Shown: piece after piece, positions 63,416-64,000 of the stretch
Layout of the letters: each line of letters opens with the position of its first letter
Numbering within the stretch: position 1 is the stretch's first letter
Assembly: GCA_012317185.1 (NCBI GenBank)
Contig: CP048838.1
Coordinates: forward strand, 1,488,001 to 1,552,000
DNA length: 64,000 nt
DNA from: [Clostridium] innocuum
GTDB lineage: Bacteria > Bacillota_I > Bacilli_A > Erysipelotrichales > Erysipelotrichaceae
Reading direction: 5' to 3'
Notes under the pieces: generated by a model
The model's database searches: none
Seen by the model: only the letters and a program-made list of their open reading frames with translations
Told to the model about the DNA's origin: nothing
Program-made: the position numbers and the translations under genes

Positions 63416-64000
63416 AACGATATGATTTTCACTCCCATTTGGGAAAGACAAGATCAGGGGATGCCAACAGTGCTGCACAGCTCGTAGAGGATTTGAAGGC
63501 ATTCGGAATCAGCAAGGTCGGTATCTGTTCCTTATCTGGCAATGGAGTGCGCGCACAGAATGATTTGGTCTATGAGGCCATGTGTGAATTTCCCGAAGTG
63601 ATTGAAGGATATGCAGATATTGATCCCAAAGCACCTGATGCAATAGATGAAGTACATCGGACATTAGGTGAATGCCATATGAATGGTGTCAAATTCATGC
63701 CATGGAAACATGGTTATGCAGCCGAAAACTGCCCAAGCCTTGGTGGTGTGCTGGATGCCATTGGTGAATATGGTGTTCATGTACAAATACATGGAGGGGC
63801 AAGCCCGCTGTGTACGCCGTTTGTATGGATTGAACATGCGAAGAAACGCCCGCATATGAAATTTGTGTTCACTCATATTTGTGGCCGTGAATTTGGACAC
63901 GCATGTATTGAAGCAATCAAGAACCTGGATAATTTCTGGGTGGAAACAAGCGCCAATATGGAAGCAGATATCCTGCAGGAAGCCGTAGATGTATTAGGTT
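63412..64000 (+). CDS. Amidohydrolase family protein (partial, cut by window end)
   Basis: The GTG at 63412, preceded by GATGGAGGT, starts a frame that runs off the window (196 codons visible). DFHSHLG gives the first metal-binding HxH of the amidohydrolase superfamily (the amidohydro-related, TatD/ACMSD-like branch). VKFMPWKHGYAAE, VHVQIHGGAS and FVFTHICG carry the later His residues, and FWVETSANM follows. A metal-dependent hydrolase or decarboxylase of small molecules is expected. Coupling to the GntR gene suggests that its substrate is the inducer. Confidence 0.85.
   Translation, partial: MKRYDFHSHLGKTRSGDANSAAQLVEDLKAFGISKVGICSLSGNGVRAQNDLVYEAMCEFPEVIEGYADIDPKAPDAIDEVHRTLGECHMNGVKFMPWKHGYAAENCPSLGGVLDAIGEYGVHVQIHGGASPLCTPFVWIEHAKKRPHMKFVFTHICGREFGHACIEAIKNLDNFWVETSANMEADILQEAVDVLG

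Overview
The window looks like chromosome of a low-GC Gram-positive gut bacterium of the Erysipelotrichia type ([Clostridium] innocuum-like is my best guess, from recall of protein style, not a search). It carries ordinary housekeeping genes at both ends and a large accessory block in the middle.

Region 1 (1-16,306), chromosomal: a zinc-ribbon membrane protein, a flavin reductase, an MBL-fold hydrolase, a stand-alone PocR sensor domain, a ZIP metal transporter, an Fe-S/flavin enoate-reductase-type enzyme facing a TetR regulator with two operator-like palindromes around a strong promoter, a glycogen phosphorylase/4-alpha-glucanotransferase pair, an HtrA protease, a protein with a histone-H1-like Lys/Ala tail, and tRNA-Glu(TTC).

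Region 2 (16,319-46,378), all on the plus strand: a conjugative, plasmid-like element lying directly behind the tRNA gene. It has an archaeo-eukaryotic-primase-type replication protein, several small unknown genes, a secreted staphylococcal-type nuclease, parA/parB and at least seven copies (some degenerate) of a 17-bp palindrome that are good parS candidates. A long operon follows from a promoter at 25,038. It encodes an Ig-like lipoprotein, a thioester-domain adhesin with LPETG, a major pilin with LPVTG, a class C sortase, a minor pilin, and then a Tcp/Tn916-type secretion machine (TcpC, TcpD-like, TcpE, VirB4-type ATPase, VirB6-type channel with a long acidic tail, lysozyme plus M23 hydrolase, HerA/VirD4-type ATPase). 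It ends with 12-bp tandem repeats, an AT-rich stretch, a replication-relaxation family protein and a frameshifted RNase-H-like gene. A mating machine, a covalently assembled pilus and a covalent adhesin therefore appear to be made from one transcript. I see no intact relaxase and no integrase, so autonomous mobility is doubtful unless the missing parts are elsewhere or unrecognised.

Region 3 (46,380-62,450), insertion-sequence graveyard: a probable type I toxin-antitoxin pair, a broken IS4-type element, a perfect 32-bp inverted repeat, nested IS630, MULE-like and ISL3-type remnants, a decayed MobT (Tn916 Orf20-type) relaxase split by an IS, a large intact secreted protein (53,788-57,810) with six mucin-binding-like domains and a transglutaminase-like domain, and remnants of a DNA methyltransferase and a flavodoxin-type reductase.

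Region 4 (62,489-64,000), chromosomal again: a GntR regulator with three GTTATAAC sites and the start of a co-transcribed amidohydrolase. No CRISPR array and no rRNA gene was seen.
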